Shown here piece after piece: positions 10,187-21,503 of a stretch of 64,000 bases of DNA. The notes beneath the pieces were generated by a model. That model was not told the origin of the DNA. It made no database searches and worked only from the letters and a program-made list of their open reading frames with translations. Within the stretch, counting starts at the first letter, position 1. Each line of letters starts with the position of its first letter. The position numbers and the translations under genes are program-made. Source of the DNA: Rheum nobile (lineage: Eukaryota; Streptophyta; Magnoliopsida; Caryophyllales; Polygonaceae); NCBI GenBank assembly GCA_027886185.1, contig WOAB01000563.1, forward strand, positions 7,254,001 through 7,318,000, written 5' to 3'.

Positions 10187-13100
10187 GAAAATAATTAGCT
10201 TTAACTGCAGGGGTATGGGAAGGCCCCGTGCAGTTTCCAGACTGGAAAAGTTGGTCAGACTTCAACTTCCTGATGTCATTTTTCTTATGGAAACAAAATC
10301 TACTAGGAAACATATGTCTAATATAGCAGTTAAGCTTGGTTTTGACAACTGTTTTGCTTCCAACAGTCATGGTAGAGGGGGTGGTCTTGCTCTGTTCTGG
10401 AGTAAGGATGTCCATATATCGATATTACCTTCTACTAATCATCACATTTTTGTTAGCTTTGAAGATTGCATCCTTTTCAGTTCCTGGAATTATTGCTTCT
10501 TCTATGGTTGGCTAGAGGCGTGTAACAAGCACCAATCTTGGGATCTCGTGTGCCATCTTTCACTTACTGTTGGGCACAATTGGGTTTGTTTGGGTGATTT
10601 TAATCAAATTTTGTATGCCTCTGATAAAGCCGATGGGTCAACAATTTTCCCTTCTGCTATGTATGATTTCCAAGTTGCTCTGGACACCACTGGTCTTCGT
10701 CAAATTTGCTGGGAAGGAGGACCTTTCACCTAGACTAAGGGCAGAAAGGATGCTGCTCTCATCCAAGAAATAGAATGAAGGGCCTCATTTCTGATTCCAT
10801 TAGTGAAAACCAGAGTGCTTTTATCTCTGGACGATCCATTACTGACAATACAGTTGTAGTTGTAGAGTGCTTTCATTATATTAAGAAGAAGAAGATGGGT
10901 AAAAGAGGCTTTATGGCAATCAAGCTTGACATGGCCAAGGCTTTTGACCGGGTTGAGTGGCATTTCATCAAGCATGTTATGACTCATATGCTTTTCCATC
11001 CTTCTTGGATTGCATTAGTACTCAAGTGCATCAGCTCTACCTCATTCTTTATCCTCCTTAATGGATCTCCAACAGAATTATTTGCACCCTCAAGAGGTCT
11101 TAGACAAGGAGATCCATTCTCTCCTTATCTATTTCTTCTCTTTATGGAAGGCATTTCCAGTATTCTAAAGACCTCTTCTGCTTCTAGGGATATTCATGGA
11201 CTCAAGGTTGCCAGATCTGCTCCTGCCATTTCTCATCTCCTATTTGCAGATGATTGCTTGATCTTTGCTCGAGCTAATATGGTGGAGGCTTCCAAGATTG
11301 CAGATTTATTGCACATCTTTGAATTTGGTACTGGTTAGAAAGTTAACATTCAGAAGTCTTCTATATCTTTTAGCCCAAACCTTCCCATTGCAATCAAAGA
11401 CTCATTGAGTCAGCTATTTGGCTTTGATGAGGTCAGTTTTCATGACAAATATCTAGGTCTGCCTACTGTTGTTGGTCGATCTAAGAAAATGGTTTTTCAG
11501 GATCTCATTGACAGAGTCAGGAAAAAAGCTAAAGGTTGGAAGGCTGGTTTTGTTTCTCAAGCTGGCCGGGAAGTTATCATCAAAAGTATCTTGCAATCAA
11601 TCCCTTCCTATATTATGAGCTGTTTAAGCTACCTATCTCCATTTGCCAGGAACCGGATATTATTTCCGCAAAATTCTGGTGGGGATCTCAAGAACATTCT
11701 AAGATCCACTGGTCCAAATGGAAACATCTTTGCATCCCCAAAAACATGGGTGGCATGGGATTTCGAGACTTTGAAGCTTTCAATCTTGCATTACTTGCAA
11801 AGCAAATTTGGCGATTCATGGAGCACCCAACCTCTCTTGCAGGCCTTACTCTTAAGGCTAGGTACTTTCTTCATGGGACCATCACTCAAGCATCTCTGGG
11901 CTGTAACCCAAGCTTTGTGTGGCGCAGTCTGTTTCAAGGCATTAGGGTGATTCAAAATGGATGTTTCTGAGAGCTTGGAAATGGAAAATCTGTTCGGTTT
12001 TGGAATGACAAATGGATCCCTCGACCCCACTCTTTCAACCTCATCTCTCCACCTATTCAGTCTGAAGAACATTTTCTTGTTGTTGACTTCTTTGACTGGA
12101 GTACCAATGACTGGAAATGGGATATTCTTCAGAGCAGGATTTCTTCTATTGACATGGATTTGGTTCAGAACTTGGATCTTATTTCTCCAATAACTGTAGA
12201 CATTCGAAGATGGTTCTTCTCTCATGATGGCTCCTTCACAGTGCGATCTGCTTATCACTTCATCAGATCCTCTATTGCAATGTCAGTTGGTCCATCTCAT
12301 TCAGATCCTCGGAATGAATCCTTACTATGGAGGAAGATATGGGACTTAAATACTATCCCAAAGGTAAGACTCTCTCTTTGGAAAGCCATTAAGAATTTCG
12401 TCACATGTCTTGAAGTTCTGAAATACAGAAAGGTTACCTTTTCTGAAGTTTGCACTTGTTGTGAAAAGAAAGTAGAATCAGTCATTCACATACTCAAGAA
12501 TTGCAATTTTGCTACTGATTTCTGAGGACTTTTTCCACAGTTTCACAATATTCTTTCAGCTAAACCCGCTTCTATGTGGGACTGGTGGGAATTCATTGTG
12601 ACATCAAGCTCTTCCAGTGATCAGGCACTTTGGGCTACATGCATTTGGGTCCTTTGGTGGAATCGCAACTCCAGAATCTTTTCTTCTACGAACTGGAGCC
12701 CTTTGGATTTGCAACATATGGTTTTATCTTATCTTCCTTGTTCCACTATATATTCTGGTTCTGATCGCCGAGGGGTCGGATCTTCCTCTGTTAGCTGCCC
12801 TTCCTCTGCTCCTCCTCTGGCTCTTGATGCCTACAACTTGTTTTGTGATGCTAGCTACTCTCCTAATGGTTTAGCTGCTGCAGGTTTCTTTATCACTAGC
12901 TCTGCTGGTTCATTATTTGTGGTTGGGAGTAAGTCATTAAAACCATCCACAACTATTGAATCACTTGAAACTTTTGTTGTTCTTTGGGGCCTCCATTTTG
13001 CTCGCGATTTTGGGATCTCTAAGATTTGCATCTTCTCCGACTGCAAACGTCTTGTGGACTCCTGCATCTATGTTGGTTCGCCTCCTAGAACTAATTTTGG

Positions 13101-13302
13101 TCATTTTGTATATTCTATTCGTAGGTTATCTTCTGAGTTTTTTGTCTGTAATTTTCTTTTCATTCCTAGGACTTTTAACTCTTTTGCTCATTCCATTGCT
13201 CAGTATGGGCTTTTCTTGCCCTTAGGAGCTATGGTATTATATTCTCATGCTTTGCTTTTTCCATTTAGTCTGGCATGTAAGTGGTTTGCTTTCTGCTCTT
13301 AA
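10187..13302 (+). pseudogene. LINE ORF2 remnant: endonuclease, RT, zinc-binding region, RNase H
   Basis: The 5' part starts KIISFNCRGMG, the usual start of the APE-type endonuclease, with DVIFLMETKS and GGLALFW. After the deletion, RT shows QSAFISGRSITDN, GFMAIKLDMAKAFDRVEW, LRQGDPFSPYLFLL and the catalytic FADDCLIFA. A TAG at 11336-11338 falls just before KVNIQKS, a frameshift near 11630 moves to FWWGSQEHSKIHWSKW and GGMGFRDFEAFNLALLAKQ, and TGA codons lie near 11968 and at 12523-12525. The zinc-binding motif is CTCCEKKVESVIHILKNC. RNase H (about 12840-13220) has FCDASYSPNG, IESLETFVVLWGL and IFSDCKRLV. Confidence 0.9.
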
Positions 13303-13333
13303 TAATATTTTCACTTTCTATCAAAAAAAAAAA

Positions 13334-13481
13334 CTTTACGAGTCCGATCTCAATAAAATTCTTTGTCTTTATCTTACATAAACTAGCATAGTGCCCGTAT
13401 CTTGCACGGATTATGGTCATAAATTTTTATAAAATAAATTTATTAATTATTAAGGAAAATTTTAGGTAGATAATTTACACG
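13334..13481. other. Spacer with a shared AACTAGC...CCCGT motif
   Basis: No gene. At 13380 the sequence AACTAGCATAGTGCCCGT occurs; a close relative, AACTAGCTTAGTACCCGT, lies at 56228. Both are followed by AT-rich DNA. This suggests the edge of an old dispersed repeat, but the family is not identified. Confidence 0.4.
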
Positions 13482-13524
13482 ATTTCTATTTAGCGCCCGG
13501 ATGAAATTGCTATTTCACGCCCCG

Positions 13525-13546
13525 TTTCGTCCGTGACGGACGAGGT
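13525..13546. repeat. Single CCGT-G-ACGG palindrome at the MULE-A left end
   Basis: CGTCCGTGACGGACGAGG lies just inside the terminal repeat. The same place in MULE-B (26535-26655) holds five units between identical flanks (CCCCGTTTCG and GAGGTTAACAACC), so this is the contracted state of the same array. Confidence 0.85.
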
Positions 13547-14083
13547 TAACAACCATAAAATTGAATATTACTTGTCCCCACCTAACAACATTAACTACCC
13601 CATCATACTCATTAATATTACGACAAAAAACAACCCTAAACCTCAATCACTCATTCCTTTCCATCCCACAACACTTCTTTCATTCTCTTCCATTACTTTG
13701 ATTTTTTTTCCATGGCAAATGAGGATGATTTTTCCAACTTCAATGGTGAAGAAGATGTTTCAAGATATTATCATCACAATGAGGTATGTTTTTTAAGTTT
13801 TTACTTTACATGTTAGTAGAAGTTAAAAATTGTATGGTTCTTTCTTGTGAATGTCTATATGTTTGAGTTGTTCTTTGGAAAAATAAACATTTTCTTAAGG
13901 TAATTCCCAACAGTTGTTACTATATATTCATAAAAACTTCATCTTTGATTATGTTGTACTAAAAAGTTAGAGATTTTGTGTGCAAAACTACATGTTTGAG
14001 TGTTTGGCCTTGTTCTATTGAATTTTTATTAGATCATTGCAAGTGTAAGAACTTTCTTCGTCGACTGTTTTTGAAAGAAAATC

Positions 14084-14202
14084 GTCTGTGACGAATGGAT
14101 TAATTCCATCTGTCACGAATGGATTGCCTTCATCCGTCGTGAATGGAATGCTTCCATCCGTCACGGATGGAATATATCTATTCGTCACGGATGGATCTGT
14201 TT
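14084..14202. repeat. CCGT-C/G-ACGG palindrome array in the first transposase intron
   Basis: Five units (TCTGTGACGAATGGA, TCTGTCACGAATGGA, TCCGTCGTGAATGGA, TCCGTCACGGATGGA, TTCGTCACGGATGGA) spaced by about 10-12 bp. MULE-B has four at the same place (27183-27270). The array is confined to the intron. Confidence 0.88.
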
Positions 14203-15841
14203 AACAAAAACTGCATTCTTACTTGCTTTTATGCTAACTTGGTTTTTTACTTCAATAGGAGAACAATTTTGTGAACAACGGTATTAACAATCTGTCCTTG
14301 AATGAGTGGGACATGGCATCACCGTCCTTCTCACTTGGGTTGTTCGGCGAAAGTTGTGCGCCTCAACAACCTCATATACCGTTATTAGGTAGTTTAGCTC
14401 GTAGTGGAATTCCGCCTATAAGGTAGCAGGCTCCACCTCACTTTGGGTTCCCGACATTACACACACAGCCGCGGTTTGATTATCCTACACCTAAAGAAAT
14501 GATTGTTTCGGAATATTATTCAGACAAGTTTACCACAGGTGAAGTATTCGGCTCCAGAGATGATGCAATTAATTAGGCTAGACAAATTGGGTTTGATACT
14601 CACTTTTGCATCACTATTGGTCGGGATAGAAACCTTGGTAGAGGAAGCCTTCGGAAGACACAGTTGTTGTGCGAAAAAGCGGGAATTTACATTCCTAAAG
14701 ATGAAAACAGAGTAAGGCAAAGAACAAGGGTAAAAAATGTGATTGTCCATTCAGATTGTTGTGTTAAGAAAAACCGAGAGGCTCATATACAATCAAGGTA
14801 GTTGTTGGAATCCACAACCATGTCATTGGTGATGACTTGTACGGGCATGCATTCGCTGGCAGGATGACACCTGAGCAGAAGAAGTTGTGTAAGTCCATGA
14901 CAGAAAATCATAATAAATCATCCAAGATTGCAACAACACTTAACCAGGACCCAAACAATTGCACTAAAATGAAGCAAGTGTACAATGAAGTGTACAAGGT
15001 CCGACATAGTGGGATGGAAGGAAGAACCGTGGTCCAAGAGTTCTTCCATAAGTGTAAGGAGAACAATTACCTTTATGGAGTATAGGTCGGATCCAACGAC
15101 GAATAAGATCACCGACATTTTCTTTGCCAGTCCAGATTCCATGAAACTCCTAAAGGCATTTCCGTACGTCCTTTTGTTAGACTCCACATACAGCACAAAC
15201 AGGTTAGTATAACACATCTACATGCTATATCTACTTGTTGATATGTTTAATCATTATGCAATGACACATCTACTTGTGCAGGTATGACTTGTCTTTTCTC
15301 AAAATTATAGGAGTCACGTCTACATGAAAGAACTACAATGTGGCGGGGGCATTTCTACAGCGTGAGCAAGAAGACAACTACGTGTGGGCCGCACAACAAC
15401 TTTTTGAAATGTGTAAAAAGTGTCAAGTAACACCTACATGCCTAGTGACAGATTGTGAAAAGGCCTTGATGAATGCGTTAGATAGACTCTTTCCAAGTTC
15501 AAAGTCTATCCTCTATAGGCGCCATGTGAAGAAGAACATAGAGGACAATGCTAAGAATGTGATGAAGGATAAAATCTTGGGTACAAGGTTTGCAAATACA
15601 TACTACAATTTATTCAAGCAAACAACTGTACCCGAGTATGACAGGGAGTTGCGTAGAATTGAGTCGGAATGGAGGGCTTGGCCACGTCTGACTCAATATG
15701 TAAGAAACAACTAACTGATCCCGTATAGGGAAAGACTCGTGTCAGCTTGGACAGATACTGTTTTCACACTTGTAACTTCCACGACAAACAGGTTAGTGCA
15801 TTGTCCAATCTATACTGCATTCTGTTTTCTGCATAAATTGT

Positions 15842-15978
15842 CCATCACGTGTGGATGTAGTCCAAACGTGACGGACGATGGTGTGTCGTCCGTCACGTGA
15901 GGTTGGTATCCACACGTCACGGACGACAGTGTTTCGTCCGTCACGTATGAAGTTCATCCATACGTGACGGACAGTTTA
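15842..15978. repeat. CCGT-C/G-ACGG palindrome array in the third transposase intron
   Basis: Units include ACGTGACGGACGA, CGTCCGTCACGTGA, ACGTCACGGACGA, CGTCCGTCACGTAT and ACGTGACGGACAG. The intron (15792-16037) is otherwise AT-rich. MULE-B lacks this region through its deletion. Confidence 0.85.
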
Positions 15979-16869
15979 TGCCGAGAGTAGAAAGCTTGCG
16001 TATGATCAAACTTTAAACTCTTTTGTACTAAATATAGGGTTGAAGGAACACACTCTAGTTTGAAAGACTTCTTGACTACTCCACATGGCAGTCTAGACAC
16101 GATATTCGGTCAATATCATTCAAAGATGTGTAACCAAGTGAAGGACATCAAGGGGTCCTTCAACAAGAGTGTACAAAACATGATGACTCTTGTGACATGA
16201 GCTGATGTTTTCAAGCTGTTGAAGTACAAAGTATCTAAGGTTGCACTTGACCGCTTGACGGAGGAATACAAAAAAAGGGAAAATCCACTTTGTGACCATA
16301 CCTGCAGATGTCAGATGAGGGTGAGAGATGGATTGCCGTGTATGCATGACATCGCTAGATATGTGACGAGTTCAATCCCTATTCAGCCTTCAGCGTTGCA
16401 TCCATTTTGGAGACGATTGAGTTTGTCAGAAGTGCAAAACGAAGGTGAGGTTGAGGTGAAGCGCAGAGTCGCGGGATCTTTACGGATTAGTTCCCCAATC
16501 TGTCAGCAAATGATCAAGAAAAATGTGTCTTGCGACTTTAGGACATAGCTCGCCCCGAGGGGACTAGTCTGCAAGAGTCGGCTATTGTGAGGCATAAGGG
16601 ACGACCAATGGGAGCTCCAAACAAAGATACAACTAAAAGACATCCTTCTTCATGAGAGTACACAGACAAAAGATATGGAAGGGATACCTCCCAAAAAGCA
16701 ACGAGGTAGGCCACCAAAGTCCACTAGTACACCTTCACCAAACCCTAAAGCTCCTACCACTCCTTTGAGGCCATCTCAGGTTAGAGCTCCCAAGAATCCA
16801 GTGGGTCAAATATTTCCACCACCTTATCTGTCTCCATAGTCCTTCATCAAGACTTTGAGTCATATAAGG

Positions 16870-17552
16870 GTATATTTTTGTCGTGTATGCACGAACACTT
16901 GAACGGTTACTTTGATATTGTTGGTGATGGAAATTATAGATACAGATCTATTGCAGATCAAATAGGCATCGGGCAGGAACAGTGGAGGATCGTCCGGCAA
17001 GCCATGATTGACAAGGTGAAAGAAATTTGGGAATTGTATGTTAAGACTTGCCTCTTTGAGACGACGCTGGAAAAAAGTACTACAACAGCTTACATGGTTT
17101 GACTCTGGGATGGCCCTAGAGAAGACTTGGATGGTACTTCCAGATATGGGTTGTCTAGTCGCTTCTGCATTCAATTGTGCAGTTGTCGTGGTGGGTGGTC
17201 TAAACGCTACTTTCTTGCCTTTGCAAGCGGTTCCACATCATCCCAAAGGTGCTAAACTTAAGACGATATGCATCTGCCATGTTGAGAAGGAGAGTCATTT
17301 CATTTCGGTATGGTACTAATCATTTAATCATTTTATATTTATTATTTGAACCCATGAACTAGGCAACTGAATACGTTCTCCAATCTTTTGTAGATGGCCC
17401 TATCAGAGGAGTCACCATTGCCACCAGTATTTGTCATGTGGGAGCATACACATGATGCCTCTATTTCTTGTCTGTATGGTCCATTCGATCCTCAGGTGAT
17501 GGCATATAGACCTTCTTCCACAAGAAAGAGACGAGGTCGCAAGCCGACTTAA
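16870..17552 (+). pseudogene. OTU-type cysteine protease domain of MULE-A, active-site Cys lost
   Basis: The frame begins near ATG 16878 (MSCMHEHLNGYFDIVGDGN) and continues in an exon to 17307, an intron with GT-AG borders, and a last exon 17394-17552 ending RKRRGRKPT. OTU proteases carry a GDGNC(G/L)(F/Y)R box with the catalytic Cys. Here the box reads GDGNYRYRSIADQIG, so Cys is Tyr, while MULE-B keeps GDGNCGYRAVADQIG. The likely catalytic His lies in KESHFISV at the exon border. A frameshift near 17080 also interrupts this copy. OTU enzymes remove ubiquitin; a role in the transposon cycle is unknown. Confidence 0.8.
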
Positions 17553-17849
17553 ATGCTATTGTACTTGCACATTGTAATGCTATTATGATCCATTTTTATG
17601 TCCCATCTTTGGATGCTACTGTACTCGCCAAGAGATCTATGTTTTATGTCACGTCATTGGAGAAGTATAACTTTTTCTACGTAACGCCGAATTGAGTGAT
17701 TCCAACACCAGATTAAAGTAAAAGATGTCAACTATAACCTTCAAATTTCAGCGCGTTTGGACAAGGATTTAGCTTCTGTAAAGTGGTATGGTTTTTCACA
17801 AATTGTGCCAGTTTACAGAAGATAACCGTTCAAGAGTAAAACCCCATGA

Positions 17850-18025
17850 CTCATCTGTGACGGGCGGAAGTGACTCTTCCGTCACGAACCAAACCTTTTC
17901 GTCCATAGGACGAAGCACTTTGGTGCGTCACGGACGGATCCCTTTGGTCCGTGATGTACCAAGCCTCTGTAATTCTGTAATTCTATTGCTTCTGTAATTC
18001 TGCACGGTTTGTGACAAACCATGCA
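17850..18025. repeat. CCGT-type palindromes plus one GGTTTGT-G-ACAAACC dyad
   Basis: Between the convergent MULE-A genes are units at about 17857 (TCTGTGACGGGCGG), 17877 (TTCCGTCACGAACC), 17926 (GCGTCACGGACGG) and 17948 (TCCGTGATGTACC). At 18002-18025 there is one copy of a different dyad, GCACGGTTTGTGACAAACC, the motif that forms the array at 61956-62440 in an unrelated element. Confidence 0.8.
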
Positions 18026-18367
18026 GAATTACAGAAGCCTCTTTTTGGCACTCTCTCTAGCTTACAGATTAGAGGATTTATTTTAGGACGGTGTAGGATT
18101 TAGCTTCTGTAATTCTCTTCTGCCTCTTTTTGCCACTCTCTCTAGCTTTTATTTTAGGACGGTATAAATTTCATTTCGACCACTATGTGTTTTCGGAGTT
18201 CCATTAAAGATTTGTGAAGACATCAAAATATCAAACAAGAGAACATACAAAGGTTTCATTCAAACTCTCAACAAACTACCAACAAACTTAGAAGCATACA
18301 CAATTACCAACAAAGTAACAAATGAAAACATCAAAGAAGCAAAGACGTCCAAACTAAGTGAGGCAAC

Positions 18368-20213
18368 CTATTCATCTTCCTCTTCATCGTCCTCCTCATC
18401 ATTGCGGTGTGCAAAGAGTCTAAAGTCTTGAATGCAGTGTCGGACATCCTCGCGCATGTTGTAGAATTGCTCTTCCTCCGCATCATGGAATGGATTGAGA
18501 CGATGCAAAGCTTGTCCAATGCACTACAGAAATACGGAAAAATTAACTAAGGTAAAGCTTGAATTGTATATCTAAATTAAAAAAAAACATATAACACATA
18601 TTTTCACTTGGACAGGATCTCTGATGCCTGCATCCTGAGGCCTGACACATGGGTGTGTACAAGGTATGTACCATTCCATGTAGTTTGCACTGTACTCAAA
18701 TCCATTGTCTGCAGGATGGCCCATATGTTCGATCCATATGGAGTGCTCACTTTTTGCATCCCAACTCCAGTTTAAAGCAGGGTTATACTGTACTATATAA
18801 CTCATGATGCTGGGATGTCTGGCAGCTTTGATGGGCTGTATAACCGATCGGGGAATCTGATGTTCACGTCCAAACTGTCTCGCTACGCGATCAGGCATAT
18901 ATGGCTCTATGATTCTCATAAATGAGATGACCCCGTGAAAAAAGGTAGGAGCCAACTTCGGCATACTGTAATTAACATAACCATACGGCTGCCAGTCAAC
19001 CTATACAAAACTGGATGCAATCAACATAGCTGTAAGTACCTTCACATAATTATAATACTTTAATATGAGACATAAACCCCATCATATGATACTTACTTGT
19101 CAAGGTTGCATTAAATCTAGCTTCTCCCTATAGTTTCTTCTCTGTCTACTACGAGTCTGCACAGGGTTCTATCGCCTTGCATATGGCATATTGAATTCGA
19201 AGCAGGGAATCTGTGAAGGACGAAAGCTCGGGAAGTACAGATATATTCAAGCCTGTACATAAATATGTTTTTACAAACATATCAACCTATACCATAAATT
19301 TAATTAAATAATATAAAAAATAATATACAACACAATTCTTACCAACAACAATGTGTAGCAGGTCGACATTTGACGACATTCATGGCGTGAACACTCGCCC
19401 AATGAACGATACATGAATGCCAACGTGCCTGAACCCCAAGAAAGATTGTGAGTATCACAATCGTCACTCACGTAGGTCAGATTAGGCATGGGCAACATGT
19501 GTTGGGACTTGTCGGGAAAGATGGTCAAGCCCATCAAGTACAGCAGATAACCCGACGTGATCCTCTCATCATCAAGCTCTATGGTCAAGCAATGATTTTT
19601 CAGGTTGTCTACAGTGAGTCCACATTGTGCCATTTCGGGTGTCAACTCAAAGAACTTCATTGCCCTCAACACTTGTTCATTGAATAATTCATTTTTGCCC
19701 TTGATACGATCCTGGAGAGGAAGTCCCATTCCATCCCCATCAATGTTGAGGCCCAAAATCATATAGATATCCAAGGGAGTTATAATTATCTCTCCAAATG
19801 ACATATGAAATGAATTGGTCTTCGGCTGCCATCGCTCCACAAAAGCAGAAATCAAAGGTTGATCTACAGAAGTGTAGATTAGGTCCTGCAGATGTGTGAT
19901 GTCGCTATTTCGGGCAAGATTGCACCATGGAGAGTGATCGTCTAGCCTCCATTTTCTTTAGTTGCTCATGCATGTGCTGAAACGTGAGAGTTTCTCGCTC
20001 CTATAAAAGAAAATGTTAGATACATAAATAAATAGGAAAATAATTTAATAACAACATCAAGTTTTGATAACTTATGATGCCCTGATAAATGAAGTATGAT
20101 GTGTGGGCTGTGAAGCTAAACAACAACTCTGGGTTCTCTAGAACTCCCGCTACAAGTCCTACCAACTTCGGATCGATAGCATCCCGGCCTCCAGCTTGTC
20201 TACGCTGTCTAGC
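18368..20213 (-). pseudogene. Plant mobile domain (PMD/MAIN-like) protein gene of MULE-A
   Basis: Minus-strand exons inferred from GT-AG borders and MULE-B are about 20213-20076, 20000-19343, 19255-19098, 19003-18612 and 18523-18368. Recognisable PMD segments are FVERWQPKTNSFHMSFGE, ITPLDIYMILGLNIDGDG, SWGSGTLAFMYRSLGE, VARQFGREHQIPRSVIQP and SANYMEWYIPCTHP. The C-terminus is acidic (HRNDEEDDEEEDE). PMD genes are frequent passengers in plant MULEs and their role in transposition is not established. Defects: the donor of the first listed exon is AT instead of the GT kept in MULE-B, a +1 base near 19960, and a TAG and TGA in the 19255-19098 exon. The 5' end is replaced by the LTR fragment. Confidence 0.78.
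18524..18600. other. Short intron of the PMD gene
   Basis: AT-rich, no other feature. The minus-strand donor GTGAAAATA follows codons for DPVQ. Confidence 0.4.
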
Positions 20214-20220
20214 CTGCTGA

Positions 20221-21492
20221 TGAGGCTAAAGTCGTTATGCCTATCAAAGAATCCCTAAAAACCTAACTAAGTATAGCAGGCAAGTAAGGGTCGAACCCAA
20301 GGAAATCAAAGGATCTATCTCTATGTAAGAAAGCAAGTTACCAACTAGGAACTAGAGGGGGATTGTTGTTTGGTTTTCTATAACTAATGAATTAAAGCAG
20401 GAATTGATTAAGATTGTTGTAAATATGATTGTGAGGGTATTTCACCTAACAGATATCTACACTTTAGTATGATAGATTGATCATTAATTGTCTCAAGTTC
20501 ATTCAATCATATGATTGTTCATATTCCAATCTTATGTATATTAACAGGTCAACTAGCCCTGAAAATACTAACTATTAAACAATCAAGAAACTATCAAGAT
20601 TCAATTTAACAACAACAGTAAGCATAGGAATTAAGCAGGATACATACAACACTTAACAACTAGTCAGTATTCAACATGCAATCAATTCTCTTCACAATAA
20701 ACATTCACAACTAGTTCCTGTAAATCGTGGTTGCTACTCTAGATAAGGAATTTCAACTAGAAATAACCAAATCCTAGCAATAGAAAATTACTAACATCAA
20801 CTAGTTGCGCAGGCTAGCGAAATCAGCAAGATTCAATAAAGATAAGCTCAAAGAGAATTAATACAATCCAAAGGAAATAGAACAAGATATAAAACCTCAC
20901 AACCAAATCAACTGAAGGCTTCAATCGTCAGGAGAAACAATGGAAATTAGTTCTTCATAGTCCTCTCAAACACAAAACTCTAGGGAAAAACTGAACGATG
21001 ATAAAAGTGATCTTGAAAAGTCTGATGTAAAAGAAAGATAAATAACCTAGCAAAACCTAATTTTCCTAAGATAAGAAATATAATCTTCCTAAAATATAAT
21101 AAACGGAATAAAAAGAAATAAAATAACAAAGATCTCGGACGAAATCGTCGACGCGCTCCGCGCTTGGGAAAGGACCCGCGACCGCGGCCAAGATCCCCGC
21201 GATCGCGGTTTGGCACTTCTCCGCATCCTGCTTCTGTTGTCAATCCGCGCCCGCGGAAATATTTCCGCACCCGCGGTTTTGGCTCTGTTGCGACTCCATC
21301 TGCTCTTCCGCGCTCGCGGCCTTCACTCGGTGGCTTCATACTCCTAATGCTTCATTACTTCACCAAAATCCTCCATTAAGTCACTTCTTCTCTACAACTC
21401 CATTCTCATAAATTGTCTCCTAAACCCACACAAATGGTACATAATATCCTAGTAACAGCTCATAGTTACGCACTACAAAGTAGAGCGTATCA
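20221..21492 (-). mobile_element. 3' LTR of the gag-protease element
   Basis: On the minus strand the LTR starts TGATACGCTCTACTTTGTAG at 21492, directly after the polypurine tract, and ends GCCTCA at 20221, giving about 1,272 bp. It matches the LTR at 1-1308 in the AT-rich body and at the terminal CTACTTTGTAG. Its GC-rich array (21140-21320) uses the CCGCG motif, while the sister LTR has the CGGCG motif at the same place. Confidence 0.8.
21140..21320. repeat. Array of CCGCG-NN-CGCGG interrupted palindromes
   Basis: Five units: CCCGCGACCGCGG, CCCGCGATCGCGGTTT, CCGCGCCCGCGG, CCGCACCCGCGG and CCGCGCTCGCGG. Arms are constant and the two central bases vary (AC, AT, CC, CT). Flanks are AT-rich. 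Confidence 0.88.
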
Positions 21493-21503
21493 AATTCCCC
21501 TAT
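21493..21503 (-). promoter_or_regulatory. Polypurine tract
   Basis: On the minus strand ATAGGGGAATT sits immediately before the LTR start TGATACGC, the expected primer for plus-strand synthesis. This fixes the orientation of the element and the LTR edge. Confidence 0.75.

Larger units (their letters stand above)
9335..13333 (+). mobile_element. L1-type LINE copy 1, internally deleted and decayed
   Basis: The order is an ORF1 remnant, an ORF2 endonuclease N-terminal half, RT, zinc-binding region and RNase H, closing with a run of A at 13324-13333. ORF2 jumps from the endonuclease (about 10735) into the middle of RT (about 10775), so roughly the second half of the endonuclease and the RT N-terminus are deleted. 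Several nonsense changes and one frameshift add to the decay. The family differs from the LINE shared by 34263, 50806 and 56941. Confidence 0.88.
13712..16860 (+). pseudogene. MULE transposase: FAR1-type DBD, DDE core, SWIM zinc finger
   Basis: Apparent exons are 13712-13783, 14259-15202, 15282-15791 and 16038 onward, all with GT-AG borders. The first exon reads MANEDDFSNFNGEEDVSRYY. The FAR1-like domain has REGQ-less but recognisable CDCPFRLLC and VVVGIHNHVIGDD, then FAGRMTPEQKKL. The DDE core shows Asp in LLLDSTYSTNR, Asp in LVTDCEKALMNALD and Glu in RVEGTHSSLKDF. SWIM follows as HTCRCQMRVRDGLPCMHDIARY. A basic proline-rich tail with KRQRGRPPK-like sequence (KQRGRPPK here) looks like an AT-hook. 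Stops at about 14427, 14573, 14768 and 15714 and a 16-bp deletion near 16482 relative to MULE-B kill the frame. Confidence 0.88.

Noticed and set aside
14084..15978. Spaced short palindromes resembling a CRISPR array
   Set aside because: Units and spacers are irregular in sequence and length, the genome is eukaryotic, and there are no cas genes.
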